12,194 bases of DNA from Lachnospiraceae bacterium UBA3785 (GTDB taxonomy: Bacteria > Bacillota > Clostridia > Lachnospirales > Lachnospiraceae). Positions 5,466-11,597 of this stretch are shown here, piece by piece. How positions within the stretch are numbered: the first letter of the stretch is position 1; every line of letters starts with the position of its first letter. The DNA lies in assembly GCA_002369495.1 (NCBI GenBank), contig DFFD01000249.1, positions 1 to 12,194 on the forward strand, in the 5' to 3' direction. The position numbers and the translations under genes were made by a program. The notes below the pieces were generated by a model. That model searched no databases. It saw only the letters and a program-made list of their open reading frames with translations, and was not told the origin of the DNA.

Positions 5466-7157
5466 TTATTTTCGTTTGGCGGCCTTTGCTTCCGCTTTCG
5501 CCTTCTTTTCGGCAAGCCGGGCCTCATATCGGGCTTCTTCCTCCTCGAAGTTCAGGCCTTTCTTTTCACATCTTATCTTCAGTTCCCTGATGCGGTTCTC
5601 CTCCGCGATGCGGTCGTTTTCCTCCTGCTCGATGCGCGCTTTCTCCTCCGGGGAAATGTAAACCTCGCCGCGAGCCTCAGCTTCCGCACGGTGGAAGGCG
5701 CTGATTCCGGCGGTGATCTCCGGCATCTCGTCCTCAACCTTGTAGAAGAGCATGATGACGGCACTGACGGCGGCCGAGATCAGCGGCGTTCCGAAGAAGC
5801 AGAAGATGAAGAATCCGCGGACGCCTGCATTCTGGGTGATCTCCTGAACGTTTGAGAGCGGCGCCTGATAGCCCAGTGCCGAGATGCCGCCCAGCAGGAT
5901 CGAACTGGAGATGCCGGTGCAGACCGTGATGATGACGCTGTAGATGGAGGCTGAGCAGCCGTCCGCACGGAATTTGTTGACATATTCGATGTGATCGAGG
6001 CTTTCGGCGATCTGCGCCGCCATGACATAGGTCGGAACCGTGCCGATGGATTTGATGATCAGGGCCACAAGGATCAGTGTGAAGTTGATCTCCGAGGCGG
6101 TGGAGAAGAGCAGGCCGAGCGAGCAGCCGATCACGGCGATCACGAGACCGACGGCTGTGACGCGGCGCTTTCCGAATTTTCCGACCAGCGGCCAGAGAAC
6201 GATGACGCCGATACCGAGAGGAGCCTGCCCGATGACATTGACGAGCACCTGCAGACCGGTGCCTCCGTCAACGGATCTGGCCAGAACCCAGTTGCAGTAG
6301 TAGAGCATGGACTGTGTGGAAAGAACGGTGGAGAGCTGCCAGATCAGGGCGTAACCCATGATAAGACGCCAGTATTTGCTGCCGAAGCAGGCTTTCACCT
6401 GCGCCTTGAAGGCGGCGACGTCCGCATGCGGATCTTTACCGGCGGCCATGGCGTCCTCAGTGACGCGCTCCCTGGTGAAGTAGTACTCCAGCAGGCAGGC
6501 CGGCAGGGCAAAGCAGCTGAGCACGCTCATCATCGCGATCCAGGTGCCCTGTGAGTCCTTGCCGACGCCGAACGCGTTGATCATGATGGGCATCACAATG
6601 GTTACAAGGAAGCCGGGGACCATGTTGACGCCGGCGTTCGTCAGCAGGGCAAGAGTATCGCGCTGCTTTGTGTTGCGGGTGGACAGCGGAACCATCAGGG
6701 TGTGGGACATGTTGTAGATCGTAAAGGCGAAAGCAAAGAACAGGTTGTAGCTGACAACAATCCAGACCATCTGGACAGTGGGGTTTGCCCTGGGAACCGC
6801 ATAGAGCAGGAAAGCGGAGAGAACGATCATCGGACCGCCGAGCAGGAGATAAGGCCTGGCTTTTCCGTGTCTGGTGCGGGTCCTGTCGATGATGCGGCCC
6901 ATGAAGATGTTCGTGACCGCGTCGATCGCTTTGGAGATAGCCGGCATCCAGGTCAGGAAGACGCCGGACAGGCCGAGAACGTCTGTGTAGAACTGGTTCA
7001 GGTAGCTGCCGCCCAGGCAGATGTAGACGATAAACATGAGGGCGGGGCCGGCAAAGTATCCAAGCCAGGATTCGGCTCCGGTCGTGTTGGCAGATCTGAT
7101 GCGCGAGTCGAAGATCGGCGCGTCCAGAAGATGTTTCTTTTCGGTCTGTGCTGTCAT
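5466..7157 (-). CDS. GPH-family (MFS) glycoside:cation symporter
   Basis: This is a 563-residue membrane protein of the glycoside-pentoside-hexuronide:cation symporter family (MelB/XylP relatives). Such proteins bring sugars or glycosides through the inner membrane with a cation, using about 12 helices. The diagnostic loop between helices 2 and 3, DRTRTRHGKARPYLL (91-105), is present, as is ISKAIDAVTN just before it. The N-terminal DAPIFDSRIRSAN is typical of the clostridial branch. After the last helix (about residue 475) lies an unusually long tail of some 85 residues, ending in a Lys/Glu/Ala-rich, coiled-coil-like stretch. AAGGAG lies about 10 bases before the ATG, and the gene starts 32 bases after the GH5 stop, so the two form one operon. 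It probably imports the substrate of that GH5. The substrate itself is not evident. Confidence 0.88.
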   Translation of the reverse strand: MTAQTEKKHLLDAPIFDSRIRSANTTGAESWLGYFAGPALMFIVYICLGGSYLNQFYTDVLGLSGVFLTWMPAISKAIDAVTNIFMGRIIDRTRTRHGKARPYLLLGGPMIVLSAFLLYAVPRANPTVQMVWIVVSYNLFFAFAFTIYNMSHTLMVPLSTRNTKQRDTLALLTNAGVNMVPGFLVTIVMPIMINAFGVGKDSQGTWIAMMSVLSCFALPACLLEYYFTRERVTEDAMAAGKDPHADVAAFKAQVKACFGSKYWRLIMGYALIWQLSTVLSTQSMLYYCNWVLARSVDGGTGLQVLVNVIGQAPLGIGVIVLWPLVGKFGKRRVTAVGLVIAVIGCSLGLLFSTASEINFTLILVALIIKSIGTVPTYVMAAQIAESLDHIEYVNKFRADGCSASIYSVIITVCTGISSSILLGGISALGYQAPLSNVQEITQNAGVRGFFIFCFFGTPLISAAVSAVIMLFYKVEDEMPEITAGISAFHRAEAEARGEVYISPEEKARIEQEENDRIAEENRIRELKIRCEKKGLNFEEEEARYEARLAEKKAKAEAKAAKRK

Positions 7158-7189
7158 TATCCTGTTTCTCCTTTTTTATGATGGTCGGT

Positions 7190-8284
7190 TTATTTCATCC
7201 ACTTTACAGCTTTTTCAAAACTCCATGCGTCCGCGTCCGGAGAATCGGAGAGAATGCGGTATGTCCAGAAAAATGAGCCTGCCGTGTGCTCCCAGGCCTT
7301 CCGCTGGATCTCCGCGGCCATACAGTAGGCGTTCTCCCTGTCCGCCCTGTTCTCAAGATCTTTGGCGTAACCGCTGTCCAGGCTCCACTCTCCGGTCACG
7401 ACCGGAAAATACCGGCTCATCTCGTCCAGGACCGGATAGAAACGTCCCTCGACGACCGCCCTGTAGGCGTCCGGCGATTTGGGGCAGCCGCCCGCTTCCA
7501 CGGAGCCGAAATAGAAATGCGTATCCAGCACCACATTCCGAAAGCGTTCCTCCCGCATAAAATCCTTCCACAGGGACGTGCGGAACGCGTCATGGATCAT
7601 GAAATATTTGTCTTCCCTAAGATGCGGCATGACGCGCGCGTAGGCATCTTCATAGAATTTCCGCAGGAATTCCATTCTGATCGGGGCGGACCCCGCTTCT
7701 TCCGCGGCGTTTCTGGGAGGATAGATATTGCGGATCCAGACCTGTTCCCAGGGGATGTCTCCGGTGAGCGCGTCCGTGATCGGCTCGTTCAGCGGCTGGA
7801 TCCCCCAGAGTCCTTCGCGGCTGCCGTAGCGGATCGCCAGTTTTTCAAGAAGCCTGAGCGTATAGTCCACTTCCTCCGGCATGCCGGACCACTTGCAGAC
7901 GCCGCAGATGCCTCCGTTGTCGAAGCCGTTCTGGCTGCCCGGGACCATGTGCAGGTCAATGAGGATCCTGAGTCCGTATTTTTCCGCCATATCAAAGGCG
8001 AAATCCAGGTATTTTATGCAGCCCGTATACGGAGACCGGTCTCCGAAAATATAGAACGGGATCGGAATGCGGATCGTGTTGATCCCCTGCTGTGCAAGGA
8101 AGAGGAAATCCTCCTCACGGATAAAGGTGCTGCGGTGCTCCTCCATCCGCTTCCGGTACTCCGCTTCGGGAAGCTCGCGGGCCAGATGATACTCATCCGC
8201 CGCTTCCGTACCGGCAAACAGCGCCGGAGCGATCCATTTCTCAAGAACGAGCCAGCCTCCGAAATTAACGCCGCGTATGTTCAT
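7190..8284 (-). CDS. Glycoside hydrolase family 5, BglC-type (right cassette)
   Basis: This 364-residue cytoplasmic enzyme has no signal peptide. It starts MNIRGVNFGGWLVLEKW and shares long identical blocks with the GH5 at 3661-4800, for example VPGSQNG followed by DNGGI and CKW. Predicted acid/base is Glu167 (PLNEP) and nucleophile Glu299 (VTGEW). Arg72, His112, His256 and Trp340 complete the retaining GH5 active site. A perfect AAGGAGGT sits 5 bases before the ATG at 8284. It is the first gene of a two-gene operon with the GPH symporter 32 bases downstream, so it should hydrolyse the imported beta-glycoside. A divergent TetR-family gene starts 117 bases away with an overlapping promoter, and is the likely regulator. 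Its divergence from the left paralogue between the two glutamates suggests a different substrate range. Confidence 0.9.
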   Translation of the reverse strand: MNIRGVNFGGWLVLEKWIAPALFAGTEAADEYHLARELPEAEYRKRMEEHRSTFIREEDFLFLAQQGINTIRIPIPFYIFGDRSPYTGCIKYLDFAFDMAEKYGLRILIDLHMVPGSQNGFDNGGICGVCKWSGMPEEVDYTLRLLEKLAIRYGSREGLWGIQPLNEPITDALTGDIPWEQVWIRNIYPPRNAAEEAGSAPIRMEFLRKFYEDAYARVMPHLREDKYFMIHDAFRTSLWKDFMREERFRNVVLDTHFYFGSVEAGGCPKSPDAYRAVVEGRFYPVLDEMSRYFPVVTGEWSLDSGYAKDLENRADRENAYCMAAEIQRKAWEHTAGSFFWTYRILSDSPDADAWSFEKAVKWMK

Positions 8285-8310
8285 TTTTACCTCCTTCAGA
8301 AGTCTTTCTG

Positions 8311-8339
8311 TTTACGTTTTTACTGTAGCATGCTAAAAT
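8311..8339 (+). promoter_or_regulatory. Predicted promoter of the TetR-family gene
   Basis: TTTACG (8311-8316) and TAAAAT (8334-8339) are separated by 17 bases, with TGC directly before the -10, an extended -10. It overlaps the opposing GH5 promoter, so the two compete for the same DNA. The predicted leader is about 55 nt. Confidence 0.5.
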
Positions 8340-8350
8340 ATTACCAACAA
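8322..8350 (-). promoter_or_regulatory. Predicted promoter of the GH5-GPH operon
   Basis: On the - strand, TTGTTG (8345-8350) and TACAGT (8322-8327) are 17 bases apart, with TGC before the -10. Predicted leader is about 30 nt up to the AAGGAGGT. It is embedded in the palindromes of the TetR intergenic region. Confidence 0.5.
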
Positions 8351-8380
8351 CCATCAATATCGCAATTCGTGTTGGATATT
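8326..8380. promoter_or_regulatory. Candidate TetR operator region (palindromes between GH5 and tetR genes)
   Basis: The perfect palindrome TAGCATGCTA (8326-8335) supplies the TGCTA of both opposing extended -10 boxes. Inverted half-sites AATATC (8356-8361) and GATATT (8375-8380) flank 13 bases, and another AATATT lies at 8337-8342. CCAACA (8344-8349) mirrors TGTTGG (8370-8375). TetR proteins normally bind such inverted repeats next to their own gene. Which repeat is the real site cannot be decided by reading. Confidence 0.45.
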
Positions 8381-8400
8381 TGAACGGGAGGGAGCTGCGC

Positions 8401-8967
8401 TTGAATACAAAGAAAAACAGTCAGTATCAGTTCACGCATGACCTGATCAAGGATACCATGGTGCGGCTTCTGGAGAAAAATGAACTGAAGGAAATCACCG
8501 TAAAAAAACTCTGCCTGACCGCGGGGATCAACCGGTCGACCTTCTATGCGCACTATGAAAGCCTCTATGACCTGTGGGCGGATATTGATTCCCTGCTGCG
8601 CATAGAACACATCAGGGCTTTTGACGAGGCAAATATTCATTTCAGCAACTACCTGAGTGAGGAAGGCTTTCGCGTAGCGCTTGATTTCGTGCACCGCTAC
8701 CGGCATTTTTACCGCGGCTATCTGGAGCGATTGTCCTCCACAGAGTATCTGGAACAGCTTTTTTCGGAGATGTGGAGCCGGGATCAGGAGCAGGATGAAA
8801 GCGCTTATATCGACGGACTCTATCATTACATTTTCGTGATGGGAGGGGCCATCAAGGCGGTCGAGCGCTGGCTGAAGCAGGGCTGCCGGGAGCCGGTCGA
8901 TGAGATGGCGAAGATCCTGACGCAGTGCGCGGTTTCAGCCGGAGATAACGTACAGGGCATATCATAA
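8401..8967 (+). CDS. TetR/AcrR-family transcriptional regulator
   Basis: This is a 188-residue one-component regulator. Residues 10-58 form the DNA-binding helices, with the TetR signature ITVKKLCLTAGINRSTFYAHY. The rest is a helical ligand-binding region of the type found in many Firmicute regulators (HRYRHFYRGYL). I chose TTG at 8401 because GGGAGGGAG (8386-8394) ends 6 bases upstream. The upstream in-frame TTG at 8380 would put that site inside the gene. It leads a four-gene operon and is divergent from the GH5-GPH operon, sharing one palindrome-rich control region. It therefore probably represses itself and that operon. The effector may be a sugar derivative or a substrate of the oxidoreductase-like protein encoded next. 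Confidence 0.88.
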   Translation: MNTKKNSQYQFTHDLIKDTMVRLLEKNELKEITVKKLCLTAGINRSTFYAHYESLYDLWADIDSLLRIEHIRAFDEANIHFSNYLSEEGFRVALDFVHRYRHFYRGYLERLSSTEYLEQLFSEMWSRDQEQDESAYIDGLYHYIFVMGGAIKAVERWLKQGCREPVDEMAKILTQCAVSAGDNVQGIS

Positions 8968-8981
8968 GGAGGTAAGGACAT

Positions 8982-9302
8982 ATGATCACAGTAAATCTCT
9001 ACTATAAGGGCGAAAACGGGAGCGCGAGAGCATTTGCGGAGGAGATGGAAGCCTCCGGCATCGCGGCCGCCATCCGGGCGGAGGAGGGAAACCTCCGCTA
9101 TCAGTATTTTATCCCGATGAACGACCCGGAGACGGTCCTGCTCATCGACAGCTGGCGCGACCAGGCGGCGATCGACGCGCATCACGCCTCACCCATGATG
9201 GCGCAGCTGGCAGCCCTCCGGGAAAAATATGACCTTCACATGCGGGCGGAGCGCTTTGTGAGCGATACGATGGGAGCCGATGAGAAGTTCCTGAGAAAAT
9301 AA
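8982..9302 (+). CDS. Putative quinol monooxygenase-like protein (ABM / dimeric alpha-beta barrel fold)
   Basis: This 106-residue cytoplasmic protein has the layout of the antibiotic biosynthesis monooxygenase superfamily (YgiN-like). An opening beta strand (MITVNLYYKG) is followed by a helix, the strand pair LRYQYFIPMNDPETVLLIDSW, and the signature W-R-D-Q-x-A-x-D-x-H-H-x-S-P before the last helix and strand. Members form cofactor-free dimers that oxidise quinols or related aromatics, but many have no proven activity. A strong TAAGGAGGT overlaps the end of the tetR gene, and the genes are 14 bases apart, so they are co-transcribed. A TetR plus monooxygenase pair often points to response to a small aromatic or reactive compound. 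The substrate is unknown. Confidence 0.78.
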   Translation: MITVNLYYKGENGSARAFAEEMEASGIAAAIRAEEGNLRYQYFIPMNDPETVLLIDSWRDQAAIDAHHASPMMAQLAALREKYDLHMRAERFVSDTMGADEKFLRK

Positions 9303-9327
9303 AAACCATGGCAGGAGAAGGTAAAAA

Positions 9328-10497
9328 ATGACGATCGAACTGAAAGGAAGAATCGACTCCTTTAATGCGGCTGACACCGAGAAGGACATTCTGGCCCAGC
9401 TTGAGGGGGCGGCGGCCGGGCCGCTCACGCTGGATCTTGAGAACCTTGCGTACATCTCCAGCGCGGGCCTGCGCGTGCTGCTGAGGCTGAAGAAGAAGTA
9501 CCCCGATATGAAGCTCATCAACGTGAACTCCGAAGTCTACGAGATCCTCGATATGACCGGTTTCACGGAGATGATGCCGGTCGAGAAGGCTTACCGCGTC
9601 GTCTCCATCGAGGGCTGCGAGGTCATCGGCCGCGGCTCCAACGGGACCATTTACCGGATCGACCGGGACAATGTGGTCAAGGTCTACAACAACGCCGACG
9701 CGCTGGCCGATATCAGGCACGAGCGCGAGGTGGCGAAGCTGGCGCTGGTTCTGGGGATTCCCACGGCTATTTCCTACGACGTGGTCCGGGTCGGAAACAG
9801 TTACGGGTCCGTGTTTGAGCTGCTGAATGCCAGGTCATTTTCCTCCATCCTTGTCCAGGATCCGGGAAAGATGGACTGGTGCGTCGAGGAGTTCGTAAAA
9901 ATGCTCAAAAAGATCCACGGAACGCGGGTCCCGGCAGGAAAGCTGGAGGACATGAAGAAGACCGCCCTCGGCTGGGCGGAGTATGTGAGGGAACATCTGC
10001 CGGAGGAAGCCGGCAGGAAACTCATATCCCTCGTCGAGGAGGTGCCTTTCAGCGACCATATGCTCCACGGCGATTACCACACCAACAACCTGGAGCTCAT
10101 GGACGGCGAGGTCCTGCTGATCGATATGGATACGCTCTCGACCGGGCACCCGATCTTTGAGCTGGGGTCGATTTTCAACGCGTTCTGCGGCTTTTCCGAG
10201 TACGATCACGAGGTGATCAGGCGCTTCCAGGGCTTTGACAGGGAGACCGGCGTGACCTTCTGGCGGAAGTTCCTGGCAGCCTATCTCGGGACGGACGACG
10301 AGCAGAAGATCACGGATGTGGAAAATAAAGCCCGCATCATCGGCTATACCCGCCTGCTCCGCCGCAACATCCGGCGGGGGAGCCTTGCGACCGAGGCCGG
10401 CCGCGCGGAGCTGAGGCTCTGGAGGGGTGAGCTTCTCTCCCTGCTTAAGATTTGCGATACCCTTCTCTTTACGGCCGATGACGGGAAAGATCAGTAA
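9328..10497 (+). CDS. STAS domain - aminoglycoside-phosphotransferase-like kinase fusion
   Basis: This 389-residue protein joins two domains. Residues 1-90 form an anti-sigma-factor-antagonist STAS domain, with the core LDLENLAYISSAGLRVLL. Ser44/Ser45 lie where STAS proteins such as SpoIIAA are phosphorylated. Residues 95-385 form an APH/choline-kinase-fold domain: glycine-rich loop IGRGSNGTIYRI (100-111), Lys118 in VVKVY, catalytic Asp249 in HGDYHTNN, Asn254, and metal-binding Asp266 in LIDMD. All key residues are present, so an active kinase is expected. It resembles, from memory, a paralogous kinase family first named in Fibrobacter (TIGR02172). AGGAGAAGG precedes the ATG, 25 bases after the upstream stop, within the TetR operon. 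The target could be a small molecule, or the protein's own or a partner STAS serine. That regulatory role is inference. Confidence 0.85.
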   Translation: MTIELKGRIDSFNAADTEKDILAQLEGAAAGPLTLDLENLAYISSAGLRVLLRLKKKYPDMKLINVNSEVYEILDMTGFTEMMPVEKAYRVVSIEGCEVIGRGSNGTIYRIDRDNVVKVYNNADALADIRHEREVAKLALVLGIPTAISYDVVRVGNSYGSVFELLNARSFSSILVQDPGKMDWCVEEFVKMLKKIHGTRVPAGKLEDMKKTALGWAEYVREHLPEEAGRKLISLVEEVPFSDHMLHGDYHTNNLELMDGEVLLIDMDTLSTGHPIFELGSIFNAFCGFSEYDHEVIRRFQGFDRETGVTFWRKFLAAYLGTDDEQKITDVENKARIIGYTRLLRRNIRRGSLATEAGRAELRLWRGELLSLLKICDTLLFTADDGKDQ

Positions 10498-10514
10498 GGA
10501 GTAAGAGGACACCT

Positions 10515-11378
10515 ATGAACGGTATGATCGATCTGCATATGCACACGACCGTCTCGGACGGAACGGACACCCCGGCGGAGATCATCGGGAAGGTGAAGAA
10601 GGCCGGGATCGGCCTCTTCTCCGTGACGGACCACGATGCGGTGAAGGGCGGAACGGAAGTCCTGGATCTCCTCAAGGAAGGAGATCCGGCCTTCATCACC
10701 GGGGCTGAGTTCTCCTGCAAGGATGAACTCGGCAGGTACCATATCCTGGGGTACGGCTATGAACCGGACGCGGAAGCCATCCATGAGCTGGTGGCTTACG
10801 GGCACCGTCTCCGTCTGAAGAAGGTGACGGCAAGACTGGATTTTCTGAAGAGCGAGTTCGGGTTTGATTTTCCGGGGGAGGCGCTTCGGGAGCTGTTTGC
10901 CCGGGACAATCCGGGCAAGCCCCACATCGGAAACCTTATGGTGAAATACGGCTTCGCCGCCACCAAGGAGGAGGCGATCCTCCGCTACATCAACAAGCTT
11001 CACGTGAGAAATTCCTATGTCCGCCCCGAGGAAGCGATCGAAGGGATCCTGGCCGGCGGCGGCATCCCGGTGCTGGCGCATCCGGTTTTCGGGAGCGGCG
11101 ATGAGACGGTCCGGGGGGAGGAGCTTCGGGAGCGCGTCCGCCGGCTCATGGGCTTCGGAATTCGGGGTATGGAATGCTTCTACTCGAAATTTACGGAGGA
11201 AATGCGGGAGGAGTGCCTGTCCGTTGCGGAGAGCAACGGCCTCTATGTCACCGCCGGCAGCGATTATCACGGGACGAACAAGACCGTTGCGCTGGGGAAC
11301 ACGGGGCTCATCGCCGGCATGACGCATCCGGACGGACTTGAACGCTTTCTCTCAGATGTAAGGATCAGCAATACATGA
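10515..11378 (+). CDS. PHP-domain metal-dependent phosphoesterase (TrpH/YciV-like)
   Basis: This 287-residue cytoplasmic hydrolase of the PHP superfamily (COG0613 type) matches the family along its whole length. Metal ligands can be followed in order: His8 and His10 (DLHMH), Asp15, Asp39-His40 (VTDHD), Glu65 (GAEFSC), His76, His137 (KPHIG), His189 (LAHP) and Asp250/His252 (SDYHG). Members include nucleoside 3',5'-bisphosphate phosphatases and 5'-3' exonuclease-like enzymes acting on RNA ends, using three metal ions. The start at 10515 has AAGGAG overlapping the preceding stop and a nearer GAGGA (10506-10510). An in-frame ATG at 10524 is less well placed. It is the last intact gene of the TetR operon, 17 bases after the STAS-kinase. 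What links a phosphoesterase to the kinase and monooxygenase is not evident. Confidence 0.87.
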   Translation: MNGMIDLHMHTTVSDGTDTPAEIIGKVKKAGIGLFSVTDHDAVKGGTEVLDLLKEGDPAFITGAEFSCKDELGRYHILGYGYEPDAEAIHELVAYGHRLRLKKVTARLDFLKSEFGFDFPGEALRELFARDNPGKPHIGNLMVKYGFAATKEEAILRYINKLHVRNSYVRPEEAIEGILAGGGIPVLAHPVFGSGDETVRGEELRERVRRLMGFGIRGMECFYSKFTEEMREECLSVAESNGLYVTAGSDYHGTNKTVALGNTGLIAGMTHPDGLERFLSDVRISNT

Positions 11379-11442
11379 ATGTTCTTCAAAAATGGATCGA
11401 GCCCGGGACGCCCCCTGACGGGAGGAAGAGGCGGCAGAGTGA

Positions 11443-11547
11443 TACATGCGAAAGCTTCTGCGGCTCATCTTGATCATCGCAGCCATCCACAACCTGTTCT
11501 CCGCCACGGTGCAGCCGTTTGCCATGCCACTCTCCACGGATCAAAAA
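11443..11547 (+). pseudogene. Short hydrophobic coding scrap, possible membrane-transporter remnant
   Basis: From 11443 the frame reads Y, then MRKLLRLILIIAAIHNLFSA and TVQPFAMPLS: one amphipathic-to-hydrophobic helix. A stop (11440-11442) lies directly upstream, no properly spaced ribosome binding site precedes the ATG at 11446, and the frame runs into a terminator. The pattern recalls an internal helix of MATE-type efflux proteins, but that is a weak memory-based match. It is best read as a leftover fragment. A real small membrane peptide is the alternative. Confidence 0.3.
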
Positions 11548-11587
11548 AGATGCCGGTATCAGGAAAAGCTGATACCGGCATCTTTAT
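11543..11587. terminator. Strong terminator between the PHP gene and the GH3 gene
   Basis: A 15-bp perfect stem (11548-11562 with 11569-11583) with a 6-base loop is flanked by six A (11543-11548). These give a U-tract on the - strand, and TTT follows on the + strand. It sits 10 bases beyond the GH3 stop, so it chiefly ends the GH3 transcript. It probably also stops the TetR operon. Confidence 0.85.
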
Positions 11588-11597
11588 GTTCAGAATC

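Noticed and set aside
5991..6554. Open frame on the + strand opposite the GPH symporter
   Set aside because: His/Asp/Gly-rich shadow of a well-supported membrane protein, with no ribosome binding site.
7286..8383. 365-codon open frame on the + strand opposite the right GH5 gene
   Set aside because: The - strand GH5 has complete catalytic motifs and a perfect ribosome binding site. The + frame crosses the divergent promoter and has no family features.
8380..8400. TetR start at the TTG at 8380
   Set aside because: The only good ribosome binding site (8386-8394) lies downstream of it and points to the TTG at 8401.
10491..11327. Open frame on the - strand opposite the PHP gene
   Set aside because: The + strand PHP protein has all its metal ligands in order. 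The antisense frame shows no domain.
11375..11473. 32-codon frame starting at an ATG overlapping the PHP stop
   Set aside because: The ATGA overlap is suggestive, but the peptide is low-complexity and polar, without a family match, and it overlaps the better hydrophobic frame. Chance is more likely.
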